Of a stretch of 64,000 bases of DNA, positions 42,400-53,985 are shown piece by piece (position 1 is the first letter of the stretch; each line of letters opens with the position of its first letter). The stretch comes from Bradyrhizobium elkanii WSM2783. GTDB taxonomy: Bacteria; Pseudomonadota; Alphaproteobacteria; Rhizobiales; Xanthobacteraceae. The translations under genes and the position numbers were made by a program. The notes below the pieces were generated by a model, which worked only from the letters and a program-made list of their open reading frames with translations, searched no databases and had not been told where the DNA came from. The DNA lies in the NCBI RefSeq assembly GCF_000472865.1, contig NZ_AXAP01000017.1, positions 1 to 64,000 on the forward strand, in the 5' to 3' direction.

Positions 42400-45300
42400 C
42401 TACCACGCATCGATACAGGGGCGCTTGCGGTGGGTGCGCGGCGCGGGTTTCGGCACCGAGCGCAGGCCTGACATGATCCAGTGGCGGGTTTGCGCGGGAT
42501 CGATCACCTCGTCGATCTCGAGCACGGAAGCGATCGAGACCGCCTTGCCGTTGGCATAGAGCTCGGCCACCTTGGCCTGGTAATATTTTTCGCGTTCGAC
42601 CGGATCCTCGATCGCTTCCATCTCCTTGCGGAAGCCGAGCCGCACATAGCCTTCCAGGCCCATGCCGCCGAACTCGCCGGTCGGCCAGGCCACCGTGAAG
42701 AACGACGCGTGAAAGCCGCCGCCGATCATCGACTGCGCGCCGAGGCCATAGCCCTTGCGCAGCACGATGCCGAACAGCGGAACGGTGAGACTCGCGCCGG
42801 TGACGAACATGCGCGAGACGTGACGCACGATCGCGGTCTTCTCGGCTTCCGGCCCGACCATGAAGCCGGGTGTGTCGCAGAGCGAGATGATCGGGATGTC
42901 GAAGGCGTCGCAGAGCTGCATGAAGCGCGCGGCCTTGTCGCCGGCGGGCGCATCGATCGCGCCGCCGAGATGTTTCGGATTGTTGGCGATCAGGCCGAAC
43001 GGCTTGCCTTCGATGCGGATGAAAGCGGTGATCATGCCGACGCCAAAGTCGCGGCGGATTTCGAGCACCGAGCCCTCGTCGGCGAGGAGATCGATCACCT
43101 TGCGGATGTCGTAGACGCGCAACCGGTTCTCCGGGATCGCGCGGCGCAGCAGCCGCTGGTCCGGCGCCTTCCAGTCGCCGGTCGCGCCCTGGAAGTAGGA
43201 CAGGTATTTTTGCGCGGCGACGGTCGCCTCCGCCTCATCCTCCACGAGGATGTCGATGACGCCGTTCGGCGCCTGAAACGACACCGGGCCGACCTCGGCC
43301 GGATGATAGACGCCAAGCCCGCCGCCCTCGATCATCGCCGGCCCGCCCATGCCGATCGACGCGTTCTTCGTCGCGATGATGACATCGCAGCAGCCGAGCA
43401 TGGCGGCGTTGCCGGCAAAGCAATAGCCGGAGACCACGCCGATAACAGGCACGAGGCCCGAGAGCCGCGCGAACTGCACGAAGGATGGACCATCGAGCCC
43501 GGTCATGCCGAGCCGGTCGGTATCACCCGGGCGCCCGCCGCCGCCCTCGGCATAGAACACCAAAGGCAATCGCCACTGCTCCGTCAGCGAGAGCATGCGG
43601 TCGATCTTCTTGTGGTTCATATGGCCCTGCGTGCCCGCGAGCACGGTGTAGTCGTAGGCGATCACCATGCAGCGCGCGGCTTCCCCGCCGAACTTGTCGG
43701 CGTTCACGGTGGCGACGCCGGTGATCAGGCCGTCGGCCGGCGTGTTGCGAATGAGATCGTCGACCTTGCGCCGACGGCGCTGCGCGGCGATGGCGAGCGA
43801 GCCGTATTCGACAAACGAGCCCTCATCGACGAGATCGGCGACGTTCTCGCGCGCGGTGCGCTGGTTGGTCTTACGCCGGCGCTCGACGGAAGCTGGCCGG
43901 TTCTCATCCAGCGTGATCGCGTGGCGGGCGATCACCTCGGCGAGATCGGGACGGATGTAGTCGAGATCGATCTCCGCTTCCTCGGCGATATGGTGGCTGT
44001 CGACCTCGGCAGGCTCGATGAACAGAATCGCCTCGCCATGCATCAGCGTGACGCCGACGCCACCGGCGATCTTCGTCACCCTGCCGCCATGCGGCGCGGT
44101 GACGAGATGCTCCATCTTCATGGATTCGAGCACTGCGATCTGCTGGCCCGGACGGACGAGATCGCCCGCGGCGACATCGATTGCAACGATGGTTCCCTGC
44201 AGTGGTGCCGGGACGGCGACGGAGCCTTCCGGGCCGGCCTCGCCCGTCGACTGTCCGACCAACGCAGCAGCGCCGCCGTTGACCTCAACCAGCACCGGTT
44301 CATCGGCCTCCTTCGCCGCGGCGACCAGCGAGCCGGCATGTGCATCGATGAAATTGGTGCTGACCCGGTTGGCGGCAAAATCCGGATGCGCGAGGATCGC
44401 GCCGAGGAACGGGATGTTGGTGGCGACGCCGCCGATGCGGAATTCGCGCAGGGTGCGGAGCGCTTTCTGAACGACGTCGGCCCAATTCGCGCTCGGCGAA
44501 TGCACGATCACCTTCGCGAGCAGGGAATCGAAAGCGGCGCTAGTCTTGTACCCCGTATAACCAAAGGTATCGACCCGCACGCCCGGGCCGGATGGCAGGT
44601 CGAACACCGACAGCGTCCCACCGGTCGGCTTGGTCTCGCCCTTCTCGTTCATCACTTCCATGTTGACGCGGAGCTGCATCGCAAAGCCGCGCGGCGACGG
44701 GATCGCTGCCTGCGCCAGACCGAGCGAGGCCAGCGTCGCGCCGGAGGCGACGGCAAGTTGCGCCTTGACGAGATCGATGCCGAGCACCTCCTCAGTGACG
44801 GTGTGCTCGACCTGCAATCGCGGATTGGCCTCGATGAAGGCGAAGGCGCCCTCGCCTTCACGTGCCTCGTCGTCGACGAGGAATTCGAAGGTGCCGAGAT
44901 TGTCGTAGCGCGCGGCGGCTGCCAGCTTCTTCGCGGCTTCGATGATGCGCGAGCGCTGGGCCTCGCTCAGCGACGGGCTTGGCGCCACCTCGATCAGTTT
45001 CTGGTTGCGCCGCTGGATCGTGCATTCGCGCTCCCACAAATGGCTGATCTGACCGGAGCGGTCGCCGATGATCTGCACCTCGATATGACGCGCTTTTCGG
45101 ATCAGCCGCTCGACATAAACGCCGTCGTTGCCGAAGGCGGCCTTGGCCTCGGACTGGCAGCGCGCATAGGCCTGTTCCAGCTTGGCGGCGTCATCGACGA
45201 TGCGCATGCCGCGCCCACCGCCGCCGGCAATCGCCTTGACCATGACGGCGCCGCTGGGGCCGAGCGAGGCGAAGAAGGCTTGGGCCTCCTCCAGACTGGT

Positions 45301-45711
45301 CGGACCGCTGGTGCCTGATATGATCGGCACGCTGCAGCTTTTCGCCAGCGCCTTGGCTTTCGCCTTGTCGCCGAACAGCTCCAGCGCGTCCGGCGACGGT
45401 CCGACAAAGGTGATCCCCACCTCCGCGCAGCGCCGCGCCAGCGCCGCGTTCTCGCTGAGAAAACCATAGCCGGGATGCAGCGCATCGCATTTCGCAGCCT
45501 TGGCGGCGCCGATCACCGCTTCGATATCGAGATAGGCGCGCGCGCCGCGGCCCGGAATCTCGTGCGCCTCGTCCGCCGCGCGGAGATGCCGCGACGTCGC
45601 ATCATCGGCCGGATAGATCGCGACGGTGGCAAGACCGCTTTCGCCGGCGGCGCGGGCGATACGGATGGCGACCTCGCCCCGATTGGCGATCAGCACTTTC
45701 TTGAATGACAT
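42400..45711 (-). CDS. Single-chain biotin-dependent acyl-CoA carboxylase (BC-BCCP-CT fusion)
   Basis: The 1103-residue protein holds a whole carboxylase. Residues 1 to about 450 are biotin carboxylase (KVLIANRGEVAIRIARA, HPGYGFLSEN, the ATP-grasp AGGGGRGMR, RLQVEHTVTEE). About 500-565 are the biotin carrier, with biotinyl Lys532 in ESMKMEH. About 590-1080 are carboxyltransferase with both halves (GVVSGYCFAGNAAML, LCDTPGFMVGP). This architecture matches the single-chain long-chain acyl-CoA carboxylases described in Mycobacterium avium and Rhodopseudomonas palustris rather than the multi-subunit acetyl- or propionyl-CoA enzymes. The acyl-CoA substrate is unknown. Confidence 0.9.
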   Translation of the reverse strand: MSFKKVLIANRGEVAIRIARAAGESGLATVAIYPADDATSRHLRAADEAHEIPGRGARAYLDIEAVIGAAKAAKCDALHPGYGFLSENAALARRCAEVGITFVGPSPDALELFGDKAKAKALAKSCSVPIISGTSGPTSLEEAQAFFASLGPSGAVMVKAIAGGGGRGMRIVDDAAKLEQAYARCQSEAKAAFGNDGVYVERLIRKARHIEVQIIGDRSGQISHLWERECTIQRRNQKLIEVAPSPSLSEAQRSRIIEAAKKLAAAARYDNLGTFEFLVDDEAREGEGAFAFIEANPRLQVEHTVTEEVLGIDLVKAQLAVASGATLASLGLAQAAIPSPRGFAMQLRVNMEVMNEKGETKPTGGTLSVFDLPSGPGVRVDTFGYTGYKTSAAFDSLLAKVIVHSPSANWADVVQKALRTLREFRIGGVATNIPFLGAILAHPDFAANRVSTNFIDAHAGSLVAAAKEADEPVLVEVNGGAAALVGQSTGEAGPEGSVAVPAPLQGTIVAIDVAAGDLVRPGQQIAVLESMKMEHLVTAPHGGRVTKIAGGVGVTLMHGEAILFIEPAEVDSHHIAEEAEIDLDYIRPDLAEVIARHAITLDENRPASVERRRKTNQRTARENVADLVDEGSFVEYGSLAIAAQRRRRKVDDLIRNTPADGLITGVATVNADKFGGEAARCMVIAYDYTVLAGTQGHMNHKKIDRMLSLTEQWRLPLVFYAEGGGGRPGDTDRLGMTGLDGPSFVQFARLSGLVPVIGVVSGYCFAGNAAMLGCCDVIIATKNASIGMGGPAMIEGGGLGVYHPAEVGPVSFQAPNGVIDILVEDEAEATVAAQKYLSYFQGATGDWKAPDQRLLRRAIPENRLRVYDIRKVIDLLADEGSVLEIRRDFGVGMITAFIRIEGKPFGLIANNPKHLGGAIDAPAGDKAARFMQLCDAFDIPIISLCDTPGFMVGPEAEKTAIVRHVSRMFVTGASLTVPLFGIVLRKGYGLGAQSMIGGGFHASFFTVAWPTGEFGGMGLEGYVRLGFRKEMEAIEDPVEREKYYQAKVAELYANGKAVSIASVLEIDEVIDPAQTRHWIMSGLRSVPKPAPRTHRKRPCIDAW

Positions 45712-45750
45712 GAACGTTTCCGTGAAAACTCTAGATCAGGCCGCGAGCTT

Positions 45751-45884
45751 CCACCTCTCCCCGACGGGGAGAGGTCGGCGCGCAGCGCCGGGTGAGGGGC
45801 AGCAGGTCCCACGAGAAAGCGTACCCCCTCACCCGGATCGCATCTTGCGATGCGATCCGACCTCTCCCCGCTGGGGAGAGGTGG
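45751..45884. repeat. Palindromic element (CCTCTCCCC...GGGGAGAGG type)
   Basis: The ends CCACCTCTCCCC and GGGGAGAGGTGG are inverted copies; inside are CCTCTCCCC/GGGGAGAGG and ATCGCAT/ATGCGAT stems. It separates two minus-strand units, the carboxylase and the oligopeptide-type transporter. Confidence 0.8.
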
Positions 45885-45923
45885 GGTACCTTCGACGAGG
45901 CACCAACGCAGTCCAATCATGCT

Positions 45924-46808
45924 CTATCGATCCTTCATGGTCGGATCGAGCACGATGCGCAAGGATTCTCCGAGCGCGTTGAAGGCCAGCGAGACCACCA
46001 GAATGGCGAGCCCGGGTGCGTACATCTGCTCCGGCGCGATCTCCATATATTGGTAGGCGCGCGCCAGCATCGCGCCCCAGCTCGGGTTCGGCGGCTGGAT
46101 GCCGAGACCGAGGAAGCTGAGGCTTGCTTCCGCCAGCAGCGCCGCGGCCAGCAGCAAGGTCACCTGCACGATGACGGGCTGCAGCGTGTTCGGCAGCACA
46201 TGCCGCCACAGGATATGCCAGGCCGGCGCGCCGAAGCACCTGGAGGCATCGACATACAGCTCCTGCCGCACCACCAGCGTCCGCGCACGGACAATGCGGG
46301 CGAGCGCCGGAAACATCACGATGCCGACCGCGATCATGCCGTTGGTGAGCCCGATGCCGAGCGCGCCGGTCACCGCGATCGCCAGCACGATTGCCGGGAA
46401 CGACAGGAAGGTGTCGATGATCCGGCTGATGATATCGTCGGTCCAGCCGCCGAAGAAGCCGGCGACCAGCCCGACCGGCAGGCCGATGGCGACCGCCACG
46501 GAGACCGCGAGCACGCTGGCGTAGACGGTCGCCGGCGCGCCGTAGATCAGGCGGCTGAAGATATCGCGACCGAGATCGTCGGTGCCGAGCAGATGCGCCG
46601 GGCCCGGCGGCGCCAGCATGTTGTTGACGTCCTGCGCGGTCGGAGAATAGGGCGCGATCCACGGCGCGCCGATCGCGACGATGACGAGCGCCAGCAGCAC
46701 GAGGATCGCAAGCGCGGCCCGCAGATCTCCGGCCAGCCAGCGCAGGAAACGCCGCATCCGGGTCGGCTTGGCAGGCAGTCGCGCAGAGGCCAGCGCGAGG
46801 TCGGTCAT
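45924..46808 (-). CDS. Oligopeptide/dipeptide-type ABC permease (DppC-like)
   Basis: This 294-residue inner-membrane protein has the DppC motifs HLLGTDDLGRDIFSRLIYG near the N-terminus and EASLSFLGLGIQPPNPSWG near the C-terminus, with about six transmembrane segments. It is the last gene of the minus-strand operon that begins at 53848; its start overlaps the DppB-like stop by four bases (46805-46808). Confidence 0.92.
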   Translation of the reverse strand: MTDLALASARLPAKPTRMRRFLRWLAGDLRAALAILVLLALVIVAIGAPWIAPYSPTAQDVNNMLAPPGPAHLLGTDDLGRDIFSRLIYGAPATVYASVLAVSVAVAIGLPVGLVAGFFGGWTDDIISRIIDTFLSFPAIVLAIAVTGALGIGLTNGMIAVGIVMFPALARIVRARTLVVRQELYVDASRCFGAPAWHILWRHVLPNTLQPVIVQVTLLLAAALLAEASLSFLGLGIQPPNPSWGAMLARAYQYMEIAPEQMYAPGLAILVVSLAFNALGESLRIVLDPTMKDR

Positions 46809-47761
46809 TGCTCGATCCTCGGATCAATGGCGGCGCAGAGCAGATCGGTGATCAGGTTGACCAGGATCACCACGATCACCATCGTGAACACGACGCCCTG
46901 CACGATCGGGAAATCGCGCTGGATCGCGCCGCGCACGATCAGGCTGCCGAGACCGGGAATGGCGAACACCGCCTCGATGACGACGGTCGCGGCCAGCATC
47001 CGGTTCACCAGCAGGCTGATGATGGTGAAGAGGTTGACGCTGACGTTCTTCAGCCCGTGCTGCCAGAGGATGCGGCTCATCGACAATCCCTTGGCGTGCA
47101 GCGTCCGCACATATTGCGACGACAGCACTTCCAGCAGCGAGCCGCGGAGCTGGCGCGCTACTTCGGCCATGCCATAGGCCGCGATCGCAATCCCCGGCAA
47201 CAGCGCGTGCCTGATCGCCTCGATCGGAGACGCCGTGAAGGATTTTGCGCCGGTCGCCGGCAGCCAGTTGAGCCTGAGCGAGATTTCGGCGACCAGGATC
47301 ATCGCGAGCCAGAAGCCGGGAATGGCGACGCCGAGCGAGGCGATCATGCTGACGGCCTTGTCGACCCAGCCATTCGGCTTGATCGCCGCGATCACGCCCA
47401 TCGGAATGCCGGTCAAGAGCGCGAGGATCAGAGCGATCACCACGATCAGAAGCGTGTTCGGAAAGGCGCGGCCGATCGAGGTTGCGACCTGCTCGCCCGT
47501 CAATAGCGATTGCGAGAGGTCGCCCTGGACGACATTCCCGAGCCAGACGGCATATTGCACCAGGAACGGCCGATCGAGCCCGTAGATGCTGCGGATCTCG
47601 GCAATCCGCGCATCCGAGGCGTTGTCGCCCGCGAGCGTCACCGCGATGTCGCCGGGCACGAGCTTCAGCAGCGCGAACACCATGAAGGTCGCGAGCACGA
47701 TCACGGGCAGCGCCTGCAGCAGGCGGCTGCCTACAACCCTGACCGGACTGCGTCGCGCCAT
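46805..47761 (-). CDS. Oligopeptide/dipeptide-type ABC permease (DppB-like)
   Basis: The 318-residue permease starts MARRSPVRVVGSRLLQALPV; I chose the ATG at 47761, because the longer frame upstream reads as an artefact of the binding-protein gene. LDRPFLVQYAVWLGNVVQGDLGQS-like sequence and EAVFAIPGLGSLIVRGAIQRDFPIVQG are the DppB hallmarks. It pairs with the DppC-like permease encoded next. Confidence 0.92.
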   Translation of the reverse strand: MARRSPVRVVGSRLLQALPVIVLATFMVFALLKLVPGDIAVTLAGDNASDARIAEIRSIYGLDRPFLVQYAVWLGNVVQGDLSQSLLTGEQVATSIGRAFPNTLLIVVIALILALLTGIPMGVIAAIKPNGWVDKAVSMIASLGVAIPGFWLAMILVAEISLRLNWLPATGAKSFTASPIEAIRHALLPGIAIAAYGMAEVARQLRGSLLEVLSSQYVRTLHAKGLSMSRILWQHGLKNVSVNLFTIISLLVNRMLAATVVIEAVFAIPGLGSLIVRGAIQRDFPIVQGVVFTMVIVVILVNLITDLLCAAIDPRIEQ

Positions 47762-47766
47762 GTTCC

Positions 47767-49314
47767 TCAGCTCTCCAGCCAGACGTCGTCGTATTTCGGC
47801 TTGCCGAGAAGGTTCGGCCGATAACCCTGCACCTTCTTGTTCGTCGCGACCAGCTCGAATTGGAAGGCGAGCGGCGCGACGAAGGCGTTCTCCATCACGA
47901 GCCGCTGCACGGTGGCGAAGGCCTTGCGGCGCTGCTCGATGTCTTCTGATGCCCGCGATTCCTTGATCGCGGCCTCGAGTTCCGGCGGCACCGGCGCGCG
48001 GCCGGCATTGTAATAGGCGTCCTTGGTAAACATCAGCGAATAGGTCAGGCTCGGGTCCGGCCGCCCGGTCCATGCCGACAGCAGGCCGGAGCCGCGCTTT
48101 TCGCTGGCGAAAAAGGCGGCGGACGCTTCCGCGATCGGCGCGTTCGAGAACCGCGCGGTCATGCCCGCCTTGCGGAGCTGCTCGATCAGGATTTCCTGGC
48201 GCTGCACCGAGTCCTGATCGGGATAGCCGAGGAGATCGAGCGTGAGACCATCCTTGAAACCGGCTTCCGCGAGCAGCTTGCGCGCTTTGTCGGGATCGTA
48301 GGGGTAGAGCGCGGCGACCGATTTATCGTAGGCCCAATGTGCCTTCGGCAGGTTCATGTAGGCAGGCTCCGCCAGCCCGGCGAGCGCCGCCTTCACGAAG
48401 GACTCGCGGTCGATCGCAAAGTTGAGGGCCTGGCGGACCTTTGGATTGTCGAAGGGCGGCTTGGCCCAGTTCAGGAAGATCTGCAGGACATAAAGCGTCG
48501 GCCCGCTCACGACCTTGATGCTGCTGGCGCGATCGAGGATGGCCTTCTGGCGCGGCGGCAGTTGATAGATCAGGTCGTTCTGTCCGGCGGTGACGGAACG
48601 CGCACCGGTGGTGAGTTCCGGGATGATCGAAAACTCGATGCCGTCGGGAAGAGGACGGTTCGGCTTCCAGTATTTCTCGTTGCGCTTGACGACGATGCGC
48701 TCGCCATCCGCCCAGCTAATGAACGCGTAGGCGCCGGCGCCGACCGGCTTGCGCGCGACGGTGCCGCCTTCGGCCGCCTTCAGCGCTGATGGCGAGACCA
48801 TCATGCCGGCGCGGTCGGAGAGGATGAGGGGCAGCGCGGTGTCGGGCGTGCTCAGCTGCAGCGTAACCTGCGTCGGACTGGTGACCTCGACCGAAGCCAC
48901 GGAAGCAAGATCGGCCTTGATGTTGGACTTCTGGTCGCTCTTGTTGCGCTCGAGGTTGAATTTCACGGCTTCCGCATCGAGCGGCGTGCCATCGTGAAAC
49001 GTGACGCCGGTACGGATGTTGAGCACCAAGGTGTTCGGATCTATGAACTTCCAGCTCTCGGCAAGGCCGGGCTTGGGCGCCAGCGTCTCGAAATCCCACT
49101 CAATCAGGGTGTCGTACATCGTGAACAGAAAGGCGTGATCGGAGCCGGCTCCGCCGGTGGCCGGATCGAGGCTCGAAGGATTGGCGGGCGCCGAGATGCG
49201 CAAGGTGCCACCCCGCTTCGGGGCGACATCCGCCCACGCACGGCCACCGAGCGTCACGCCGGCTATCGCCGCCGATGTCAGCGCGATGGCCTCGCGTCGC
49301 GTCATCTCTGTCAT
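47767..49314 (-). CDS. Oligopeptide/dipeptide-type ABC substrate-binding protein (SBP_bac_5)
   Basis: The 515-residue protein starts at the ATG at 49314, set by GGAGGAG just upstream. The leader has T-R-R-E-A (residues 5-9) before a hydrophobic segment, a plausible Tat signal. Family motifs follow: GGTLRISAPANPSSLDPA, LAESWKFIDPNTLVLNIR and FFNWAKPPFDNPKVRQALNFAIDRE-like sequence. It delivers a peptide, opine or similar solute to the DppBC permeases. Confidence 0.9.
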   Translation of the reverse strand: MTEMTRREAIALTSAAIAGVTLGGRAWADVAPKRGGTLRISAPANPSSLDPATGGAGSDHAFLFTMYDTLIEWDFETLAPKPGLAESWKFIDPNTLVLNIRTGVTFHDGTPLDAEAVKFNLERNKSDQKSNIKADLASVASVEVTSPTQVTLQLSTPDTALPLILSDRAGMMVSPSALKAAEGGTVARKPVGAGAYAFISWADGERIVVKRNEKYWKPNRPLPDGIEFSIIPELTTGARSVTAGQNDLIYQLPPRQKAILDRASSIKVVSGPTLYVLQIFLNWAKPPFDNPKVRQALNFAIDRESFVKAALAGLAEPAYMNLPKAHWAYDKSVAALYPYDPDKARKLLAEAGFKDGLTLDLLGYPDQDSVQRQEILIEQLRKAGMTARFSNAPIAEASAAFFASEKRGSGLLSAWTGRPDPSLTYSLMFTKDAYYNAGRAPVPPELEAAIKESRASEDIEQRRKAFATVQRLVMENAFVAPLAFQFELVATNKKVQGYRPNLLGKPKYDDVWLES

Positions 49315-49338
49315 GTCATCTCCTCCCGGCAATTCTTG

Positions 49339-50339
49339 TTAGTTTGGTGCGAAATTTGGATGGTCGGCGAAGTGGCAGGCGACCCAATGGTCAGGCTGAA
49401 GCTCGCGCCAGTCCGGCGTCTTCTGAGCGCAGAGCGCCTGCGCGTAGGGGCAGCGGGTGCGGAAACGGCAGCCCGAGGGCGGATCGATCGGGCTCGGAAT
49501 TTCTCCCTGCAGCATGATGCGGCTGCCCTGCCGCAATGATGACGGCAATGGCCGCGGCTCGGCCGACAAAAGCGCCTGCGTGTAGGGATGCAGCGGATGC
49601 TCGGAGACGCGCTCGGTCGGCCCAAGCTCGACGAAGCGGCCGAGATACATCACGGCGATGCGCTCGCTGATGTGGGAGACCACCGCGAGATCGTGGGTGA
49701 TGAAGACATAGGTGAGACCGAGTTCGCGCTGCAGGTCGGCGAAGAGATTGAGCACGTCGCCACGAATGGACATATCCAGCGCAGCCACCACCTCGTCGCA
49801 GACGATCAGCTTCGGCTTCAGCGTTAGCGCCCGGGCGATCACCACGCGCTGCTTCTGCCCGCCGGAAAGCTGGTGCGGATAGCGCTCGCCGACGTCCTGT
49901 GGCAGGCCGACGCGGTCTAGCGCCTCTCTCGCCTGCCACTCGCGCTCAGCACCGGTGCCGACGCGTGCAAGCACGAGCGGTTCCAGCACCGACGAGCGGA
50001 TGGTCATGCGCGGATTGAGCGCCGCATTCGGATCCTGGAAGATGATCTGGTAGTCGCGGCGGTGGCTTTGAAATCTCTTCCGCGGCAGCGCCAGCGGATC
50101 GATTCCCGCATGCCGGATCGCGCCCGCGCTCGGCTTGAGCAGGAACACGAGCGCGCGGCCGATCGTGGTCTTGCCTGAGCCGGATTCACCGATGATCCCA
50201 AAGGTCTCGCCGCGGCGGACGTCGAAATTGACGCCATCAACCGCCTTCACGGTGGCACGGCGATCGCTGGTCTGAAACCGCACTTCGAGGTCTCGCACCG
50301 AGACGATCGTGTTCTGCGTGATATCGGGAGCAAGCGGCA

Positions 50340-50343
<4 letters not shown>
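49339..50343 (-). CDS. Oligopeptide-type ABC ATPase (DppF-like)
   Basis: The 334-residue ATPase has Walker A GESGSGKT, signature LSGGQKQRVVIARA and the C-terminal oligopeptide/dipeptide transporter domain (RTRCPYAQALC). Walker B reads CDEVVAALD where most homologues have CDEPVSALD, so the Pro after the catalytic Glu is replaced. Its start overlaps the stop of the preceding DppD-like gene (50340-50343). Confidence 0.92.
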
Positions 50344-51418
<1,075 letters not shown>

Positions 51419-51422
<4 letters not shown>

Positions 51423-53848
51423 CCCGCCGCCTGCTTCTTTTTCACGAGTTCTTCTTCCATCAGCATCTTGGTTCCGATGATGCCGTCGCGCTCAAGCTGC
51501 TCGATTTCGGCCTCCGACAGGCCAAGCATGCCGGAAAGAACCTCGTGGTTGTGCTCGCCCAGCGTCGGCGGTATCCGCCGGATCGGGAACGGGTGCGTGC
51601 TTTCACGAAACGGCATCGACGGCTGCGGATGCTTTCCGATGAAAGCGCGATTGACCTCCTGGATGAAGCCGCGCGCCTGAAGCTGTGGGTCACGCAGGAG
51701 ATCGATCGGCAGCCGCGCCACGCCGGCGGCAACGCCTGCGGTCTGCAGCAGGTTCATCGCCTCTTCCGCATCGCGTCCGGCGGTCCAGGCCGCGATGGCC
51801 GCTTCGATCTCGCTTTCGATCCGTCGCCGGCCGGCGGCAGTCTTCAGCGTTTCGTCACTGGCCCAGTCGGCGCGTCCGAGCAGTGTTGCGAGCCTCAGCC
51901 ACATCGCGTCGCTGGACGCGGCAATCACGATCCAGTTGTCTTCGCCCGCACAGCGGAAGCAGCCATGCGGCACGAAGTCCGGGTGACGACTGCCGTATTT
52001 GGTCGGCGGCTTGCCATCGATCGACTGCGCGATGATCCAGGGCGCGGCGAACGGCATCATGCACTCGATCTGCGCAAGGTCGATGAACTGGCCCTTGCCG
52101 GTCAGCTTCGCATGGATCAGTGCGGTGAGCACTGCGGCGCAACCGTTGAGGCCGCCGACGGCGTCGCCAAAGGCGGTGTGGCTCATGACCGGCGGCCCGC
52201 CGGCATCGCCGACCACGCTCGGCAGCCCCGAGCCTTGCTCCAGGGTGGAGCCATAGGCGCGGCAATCGCGATGGACGCTGCCCGCGCCGAAGGCCGACAT
52301 CGACATCATCACGAGCTTCGGGTTCAGCTTGCTGAGCACGTCATAGCCGAGCCCGAGTTTCGGCAGCACCTCGACCGAGTAATTGTCGACGACGAGGTCC
52401 GCATCCGCGAGCAACCGTTTGGCAAGACCGAGCCCTTGCGGCCGTGTCAGGTCGAGCGTGATGGCGCGCTTGTTGCGGTTCATGATGCAATAGCGCACCG
52501 ACTTCTCGTACATCTTCTCCAGTACATAGGCCGGCCGCCGGTCGACGCCGCGCCACCAGTCCGGATATTGGATCGCCTCGATCTTGATGACGTCGGCGCC
52601 GAGATCGGCGAGCGTGCGGGTGCAGATCGGGCCGGCCCAGCCCATCGAGAAGTCGATCGCGCGGACGCCCTCGAGCGGCAGGCGGTTCGGCCTGCTCCGC
52701 TCCGGCAGCGGCACACGCGGCGGCGTCTCGATCTGTTGCTGTTCGCCGATGGCGGGAACCTTGCCGGCGCGGCGCGGCGGCGTGCCGGTTAACCGCTGCA
52801 TGCAGCCGGCGGAAAATCCGCGCTCCTCGCCGATGGTGACGGGCACGATCGCGCCACGCGCCCGCTTCTCCTCATCGGCAATCAGCTCGGCGATTTCGGG
52901 CACCGGCACGATCGGGATCTTTCGTTTCAAGCCTTCGGCAAACCATTCCTGCGCGGTACGCTGCTTCAGGCGCGGCAGGAATTTGGCTTCGATCGCCTCG
53001 ACATGCTGCAATCGATCGACGCCGAGGAACAGCTTTGGATCGTCGCGCAGCTCGAGCAGTCCCAGCATCTCGCAGAACGAGCGCCATTGCGCAGGGGTCA
53101 CCGTGGTGACGCCGAGCCAGCCCTGCTTGGTTTCGTAGATTCCGACCGGAAAGGTCGGCCAGAAGCGGTTGACGCCGATCCGCCGCATGATATCGCCGCG
53201 GGAAAACGACTCGAACATGATGTATTCGGTCACGGCGATGGTGGATTCGAAGATGCTCAGGCGGCTCGCGCGCCCGCGCCCGTCCTGCATCCGGCCCAGC
53301 ACCGAGGATGACGCAGCGATAAAGCCCCACAGCCCGGCCAGAATGCCGGTCTGGAAATCCGGCGCGTGCATCGGCGGCCCTTCGGTCGGCCCCACCAATT
53401 TGATCAGCCCGGTCAGCGCGCGAATGGTCGAGTCGGTTGCGGCAAAGCTGGCGTAAGGACCGACATCGCCGAACCAGTCAGCTTCGAGATGGATCAGGCC
53501 GGGATGCTTCTCCTTGATGGCGGGGAGATCGAGGGACGGACAATCCGCCGCATCGATATCGCGGCCGTCGAGCAGGATGTCGCAGGACTCGATGAGTTCC
53601 GTCAGGCGGGACGACGCGCTGGCATCCCAGCGATCGAACACGACGCTCGACTTGTTGAAGTTGAGGAACGCGAACCAGGCGCTCTCTCCTTTCGGAGTGA
53701 ACGGCGCCGCGCGGCGAAGCGGATCGCCCGCTGGAGGCTCGACCTTCTGCACGCTGGCGCCGAAATCGGCGAACAAACGCGCGCAATAGCTGATCGCAGC
53801 CGCGCTCCCGATCTCGACAATCCGCAGATGCGACAACGCGCCCATCAC
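51419..53848 (-). CDS. Tandem CaiB/BaiF family III CoA-transferase
   Basis: The 809-residue protein carries two complete CaiB-like halves, about 1-390 and 405-800. The first has the N-terminal LRIVEIGSAAAISYCARLFADFGASVQKVEPP. The second restarts as GVRAIDFSMGWAGPICTRTLADLGADVIKIEA and has MSAFGAGS and AFGDAVGGL. The latter holds the likely catalytic Asp. Family III enzymes move CoA between acids, so it probably activates a carboxylic acid. It is the first gene of the transporter operon, so the imported solute is likely a carboxylate that it converts to a CoA thioester. Confidence 0.85.
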
Positions 53849-53985
53849 GTTTCCTTAAGACCCCGCATGGCCAGCGCGAACGACGCACCGGCTCATTTTT
53901 TGTTGCGAACATCAAACCTTGCGGGCGCGATGATGCAAGCGGAAAATTCTCCCGCGTTGCGGAATTCGCTTTGACGTGCTTGCGC

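Noticed and set aside
42481..45318. 945-residue plus-strand frame opposite the acyl-CoA carboxylase
   Set aside because: Despite its length, it is His/Asp/Arg-rich antisense sequence with no motif; the minus strand encodes a full carboxylase.
46808..47506. Plus-strand frame opposite the DppB-like permease
   Set aside because: Composition is antisense to transmembrane helices (many His/Asp/Gln); the permease on the other strand is certain.
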